DNA of 64,000 nucleotides from JAJCYK01 sp965224285 (GTDB taxonomy: Bacteria; Bacteroidota; Bacteroidia; Cytophagales; Cyclobacteriaceae): assembly GCA_965224285.1 (NCBI GenBank), contig OZ245043.1, positions 2,914,001 to 2,978,000 on the forward strand. Reading direction: 5' to 3'. Below, piece after piece: positions 61,114 through 64,000 of the stretch (the stretch's first letter is position 1; each line of letters opens with the position of its first letter). The notes beneath the pieces were generated by a model. It did not search any database and was not told where the DNA came from. It saw nothing but the letters and a program-made list of their open reading frames with translations. Made by a program: the position numbers and the translations under genes.

Positions 61114-63585
61114 ATGAGTAAGAACCTCGCTGTTCTTTTATTTGTCGCTCTTTTATTTACTCACCTACCCTCCTATTCTCAAGACTCAAAGAAAATCCAA
61201 AAGCTGACCAACCAATCCAACAAATACGTGGCCTTGGAAGATTGGTATAAAGCGCTGGAATCTCTGCAGGAACTCAATGACCTGAAGCCCAACGACCCCG
61301 ACATCAATTACAAACTGGGACTGGCCTACTTTAATACCCTGAATAAGGCGCTGAGTCTGGAATATTTCCAGATTGCTGAAAGGGGAAATTATCCTGGTGA
61401 AGAGTTAAATTATTATTTGGCCAGGGCTTACCATTATAATCATGATTTCGATCAGGCCATCGCTTATTATGAAAAATATGATGCGGACCTTGATCTCAGT
61501 GATGATCTGGACCGCAATCGTCACCATGAGGTTTCACGATATTTAGAGAACAGCGCCACAGGTAAGGCATTACTACCCGACTCCATTTTATTGGAAATCG
61601 AAAATGCGGGTCCCAACATCAATAGTGTTTACCCGGACTATGTCCCGGTGGTCTCTGCCGATGAAAGCACCATGCTTTTTACTTCCAGGCGAAGTAATAC
61701 TACCGGGGGTAAGGTTAACCGGGATGGGCAGTACTTCGAAGACATTTATTTATCAACAAAGAAAAGGGATGGCAGCTGGTCGGACCCGGTGCAATTAGGT
61801 AAGCCCATAAATACTAAAGACCACGATGCCTGCATAGGGTTATCTCCCGATGGTACGGTGTTATTTTTATATAAAGACACCGGAGGGGGGGATATTTATG
61901 TCAGTGAAGTTAGAGGAAATAATCCCAAGAACTGGGGCAAGCCGGAGCAGATACCCGGTGAAATCAATACAGAGTATTGGGAGGGAAGCGCCAGTATGAG
62001 CCCGGATGGCAATCTTTTGTATTTTTCCAGTGACAAGGAAGGCGGATATGGGGGAAGTGACCTATACCGCTGCACCCGACGTTCGGATGGATCATGGGGA
62101 AATCCGGTAAATTTAGGTCCCATTATCAACACTCCGTATGACGAAGATGCCCCCCAAATCCACAGCGATGGGATAACTTTGTTTTTTAGTTCCAGAGGTC
62201 ATGATGGTATTGGCGGTTACGATATATTCTCTTCGGTGCTGGACCAGGACAATAAAACCTGGAGCAAACCCAGAAATATCGGATATCCGGTCAATACGGC
62301 AAATGAAGATATTTATTTTTCCTTGAGTTCCGATGGGTCAAAGGGATACTTTACTTCCTACCGTTTTGATAGTTATGGTGAAAAGGATATCTACATCATG
62401 CACCGACCGCTTTCTTCGCCTACTTTATTTCTTTTTAAAGGTACCGTAACGGATAAGGAAACCCAGGAACCGCTCTCAGCCACTATTACCCTCTTCAATA
62501 AAGAAACCGATCAGGTAGACACCGTGGTCACCTCAGATATTCTGACCGGACGTTATGCTTTTAACATGGAGTTTGACACGGATTATAATCTGAGTGTAGA
62601 AGCGGAAGATTTTCAATTTCATACTGAAGACCTGAGATTTGACTATCAGGCAGACCTTTTTGAACACATTATGAATTTCGTAGTGGAAAAGGACCGTATG
62701 TACGTAGTGGAACTTCAAGGGGATACCACTCAAATTGCGGTTAATGAGAAAAGCAGCTTATTTGGCGATCCTTCCCCGGTACCAGACTCAGAGAAAGATA
62801 CGCGTGATGTAAGTGACCGGGATTTTGAACGGGTAAAAAGCGGGCGGGCTATCGTGCTGCGAAACGTGCATTTTGATTTTAACAAATCTACTTTAAAGAG
62901 AGAATCCATAAAGACTTTAAACCAGGTTTACAACTTCCTGGCCCAAAACCCCGAACTATTTTTTGAGGTGGCGGGACATACTGATCATATAGGCAGTCAG
63001 GCTTACAATCAGCGGTTGTCGGAAAGGAGAGCTCGTGCAGTCTACAACTACCTGGTGACAAAAGGTGTTGCGCCCAATCACCTCTCACCGAAAGGATATG
63101 GTGAGTCTAAGCCTATCGCTACCAACCGCACTCCTGAAGGCCGCCGGCTGAATCGCAGGGCGGAACTAAAACGGACTACCGAGCAAGGCGATTACATTGC
63201 GCATGAAGGAGATGCTGAAGATAGCGAGGATGGCTATCTGATTTGGGAACAAATGTCGGTAAAAGCACATTTTGTAAAGAACAAAGGGCACTTTATCACT
63301 GATTATAGTAAAGACCGTCTGAATACTTTAGTTAATATTCTAAAATCCACCTATCCCGACAGCAAGATCATGATCGTAGGATATGACGACGCTGAAAATG
63401 AAGATTCCTCCAGAAAGCTCGATGAGGAAAGAGCGGCTACCGTATTTAAGTATCTGGTGCAAAATGGCATCTCAGCTGATAACCTTGTTGCCCGATCCTA
63501 TCGGGATATGAGCGCTTTTATTGGTAGTATTGAGGAGCCTCCTGGAGTTCGCCGTCGTAAAGTGGAATTTTATTTATTGAATTGA
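61114..63585 (+). CDS. TPR-PD40-OmpA envelope protein with a second, degenerate OmpA domain
   Basis: The 823-residue protein has a signal peptide (MSKNLAVLLFVALLFTHLPS), TPR repeats (about 25-130), a PD40 propeller (178-430; repeated LSPDGTVLFLY, MSPDGNLLYFSSDKEGGYGG), a carboxypeptidase-regulatory-like domain (438-520), and an OmpA domain (582-685; VHFDFNKSTLKRESIK, GHTDHIGSQAYNQRLSERRA). A second OmpA-like domain ends it (about 715-823; YDDAENEDSSRKLDEERAAT, VRRRKVEFYLL). OmpA domains bind peptidoglycan. The ATG giving MSKNLA is chosen; an ATG 23 codons upstream lies in AT-rich leader. The gene stands alone; a promoter was not found. Confidence 0.9.
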   Translation: MSKNLAVLLFVALLFTHLPSYSQDSKKIQKLTNQSNKYVALEDWYKALESLQELNDLKPNDPDINYKLGLAYFNTLNKALSLEYFQIAERGNYPGEELNYYLARAYHYNHDFDQAIAYYEKYDADLDLSDDLDRNRHHEVSRYLENSATGKALLPDSILLEIENAGPNINSVYPDYVPVVSADESTMLFTSRRSNTTGGKVNRDGQYFEDIYLSTKKRDGSWSDPVQLGKPINTKDHDACIGLSPDGTVLFLYKDTGGGDIYVSEVRGNNPKNWGKPEQIPGEINTEYWEGSASMSPDGNLLYFSSDKEGGYGGSDLYRCTRRSDGSWGNPVNLGPIINTPYDEDAPQIHSDGITLFFSSRGHDGIGGYDIFSSVLDQDNKTWSKPRNIGYPVNTANEDIYFSLSSDGSKGYFTSYRFDSYGEKDIYIMHRPLSSPTLFLFKGTVTDKETQEPLSATITLFNKETDQVDTVVTSDILTGRYAFNMEFDTDYNLSVEAEDFQFHTEDLRFDYQADLFEHIMNFVVEKDRMYVVELQGDTTQIAVNEKSSLFGDPSPVPDSEKDTRDVSDRDFERVKSGRAIVLRNVHFDFNKSTLKRESIKTLNQVYNFLAQNPELFFEVAGHTDHIGSQAYNQRLSERRARAVYNYLVTKGVAPNHLSPKGYGESKPIATNRTPEGRRLNRRAELKRTTEQGDYIAHEGDAEDSEDGYLIWEQMSVKAHFVKNKGHFITDYSKDRLNTLVNILKSTYPDSKIMIVGYDDAENEDSSRKLDEERAATVFKYLVQNGISADNLVARSYRDMSAFIGSIEEPPGVRRRKVEFYLLN

Positions 63586-63621
63586 CCGTCAGCCGGTAAG
63601 CCCGGAATTATTCAAATATCC

Positions 63622-63629
63622 TAAATTTG
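63622..63629 (+). promoter_or_regulatory. Bacteroidota-type -7 box (TAAATTTG) before hemH
   Basis: TAAATTTG is an exact TAnnTTTG match 22 bases before the hemH ATG. The -33 element is not recognisable at the expected spacing. It indicates hemH is transcribed on its own rather than from the OmpA gene. Confidence 0.5.
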
Positions 63630-63651
63630 CCTCCCACTAGGGATAATCCAC

Positions 63652-64000
63652 ATGAAACCATCAATAGGTGTTTTACTGGTCAATCTAGGCACGCCCGACA
63701 GCCCAGCTGTGGGGGATGTCCGCAAATATTTAAAGGAATTTTTGATGGATGAACGGGTTATCGATATCCCATACTGGAAGCGATGGCCGCTGATAAACCT
63801 GATCATTGCCCCTTTCAGGGCGCCTAAGTCCGCAAAAGTGTATCGGGAACTATGGCAGGACCGGGGTTCTCCTCTGATGTTTTACGGAGTAGATGTTGCC
63901 AACAGTCTGCAAGAAAACCTGGGTCCAGCCTACCGTGTGTCACTGGCCATGCGCTATCAGTCTCCCAGCATTAAATCCGCCCTGCAAGAACTGAAGGGAA
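63652..64000 (+). CDS. hemH: Ferrochelatase, N-terminal part (cut by the window edge)
   Basis: An ATG opens a frame that runs uninterrupted to the right edge (116 residues). The beginning GVLLVNLGTPDSPAVGDVRK, FLMDERVIDIPYW, KSAKVYRELWQDRGSPLMFY and VSLAMRYQSPSIKSAL match the N-terminal half of ferrochelatase, which inserts iron into protoporphyrin to make haem. The catalytic histidine and glutamate lie beyond the window. A -7 box precedes it. The gene is not visible as a closed frame because its stop is outside. Confidence 0.95.
   Translation, partial: MKPSIGVLLVNLGTPDSPAVGDVRKYLKEFLMDERVIDIPYWKRWPLINLIIAPFRAPKSAKVYRELWQDRGSPLMFYGVDVANSLQENLGPAYRVSLAMRYQSPSIKSALQELKG

Noticed and set aside
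1..64000. tRNA or rRNA genes, insertion sequences, prophage, CRISPR arrays
   Set aside because: I looked in all gaps between genes and saw no cloverleaf with CCA-type ends, no transposase or integrase frame, no terminal inverted repeats and no regularly spaced short repeats. The S74 fibre is phage-like but has no phage neighbours.

Overview
The window is chromosomal DNA of a Bacteroidota bacterium, most likely a free-living, probably aquatic member of the Cytophagales. The evidence is a type IX secretion (T9SS) sorting domain, a PorP/SprF protein, OmpA proteins with PD40 propellers, bacteroidotal families (DUF4783, DUF4230, LytTR with membrane segments, the short RsmI and pterin dehydratase), and promoter boxes of the TAnnTTTG type instead of an E. 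coli -10 box. I saw no tRNA, rRNA, insertion sequence, prophage, CRISPR array or broken gene. Gene density is very high; many neighbours overlap by 4 bases or end against each other with no gap. The species is inferred, not identified.

Layout. 1-3.1 kb: gpmI (minus), then DUF4783 and nadC (plus). 3.1-8.7 kb: YcxB-like protein, MFS exporter, recX, a secreted hydrolase, a membrane LytTR regulator paired with DUF4230, and a radical SAM/SPASM protein. 8.7-19.9 kb: one long minus-strand series, coaX, an outer-membrane barrel, a TPR protein, a terminator, lptC, an overlooked 59-residue membrane protein, a CorC/HlyC protein, a SurA/PpiD-like isomerase, DUF493, pterin dehydratase, rsmI, lnt and an inositol-phosphatase-family gene. 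It combines envelope assembly with housekeeping. 20-25.3 kb: nhaD, lysC, ribH, a TPR membrane protein and pdhA. 25.3-33.6 kb (plus): recF, a DUF721/DciA-like gene, a secreted TPR-CHAT protease, an AI-2E family permease and a large GAF protein.

33.6-43.0 kb (minus) is the most unusual part. It is a four-gene surface locus with overlapping or nearly touching genes: a 1057-residue repetitive fibre ending in an S74 self-cleaving chaperone, a T9SS type B (CHU_C) cargo, a PorP/SprF barrel, and a 1310-residue TPR-PD40-OmpA-LysM protein containing an unrecognised helical repeat. I read it as a candidate fibre-display apparatus linking the outside of the cell to peptidoglycan; that role is inference.

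43.2-53.9 kb (minus): glyS, dgt, a secreted protein of unknown role, an RND/MMPL transporter, ileS and two tandem lspA paralogues. 54-60.8 kb: an amino-acid permease fused to universal-stress domains, RidA, a LOG-family hydrolase, a small unknown protein, an exported DJ-1/PfpI protein, DinB, a GNAT acetyltransferase and an alpha/beta hydrolase-OsmC fusion. After a 344-base AT-rich gap come a second OmpA/PD40 protein with two OmpA-like domains and the start of hemH, which runs off the window.
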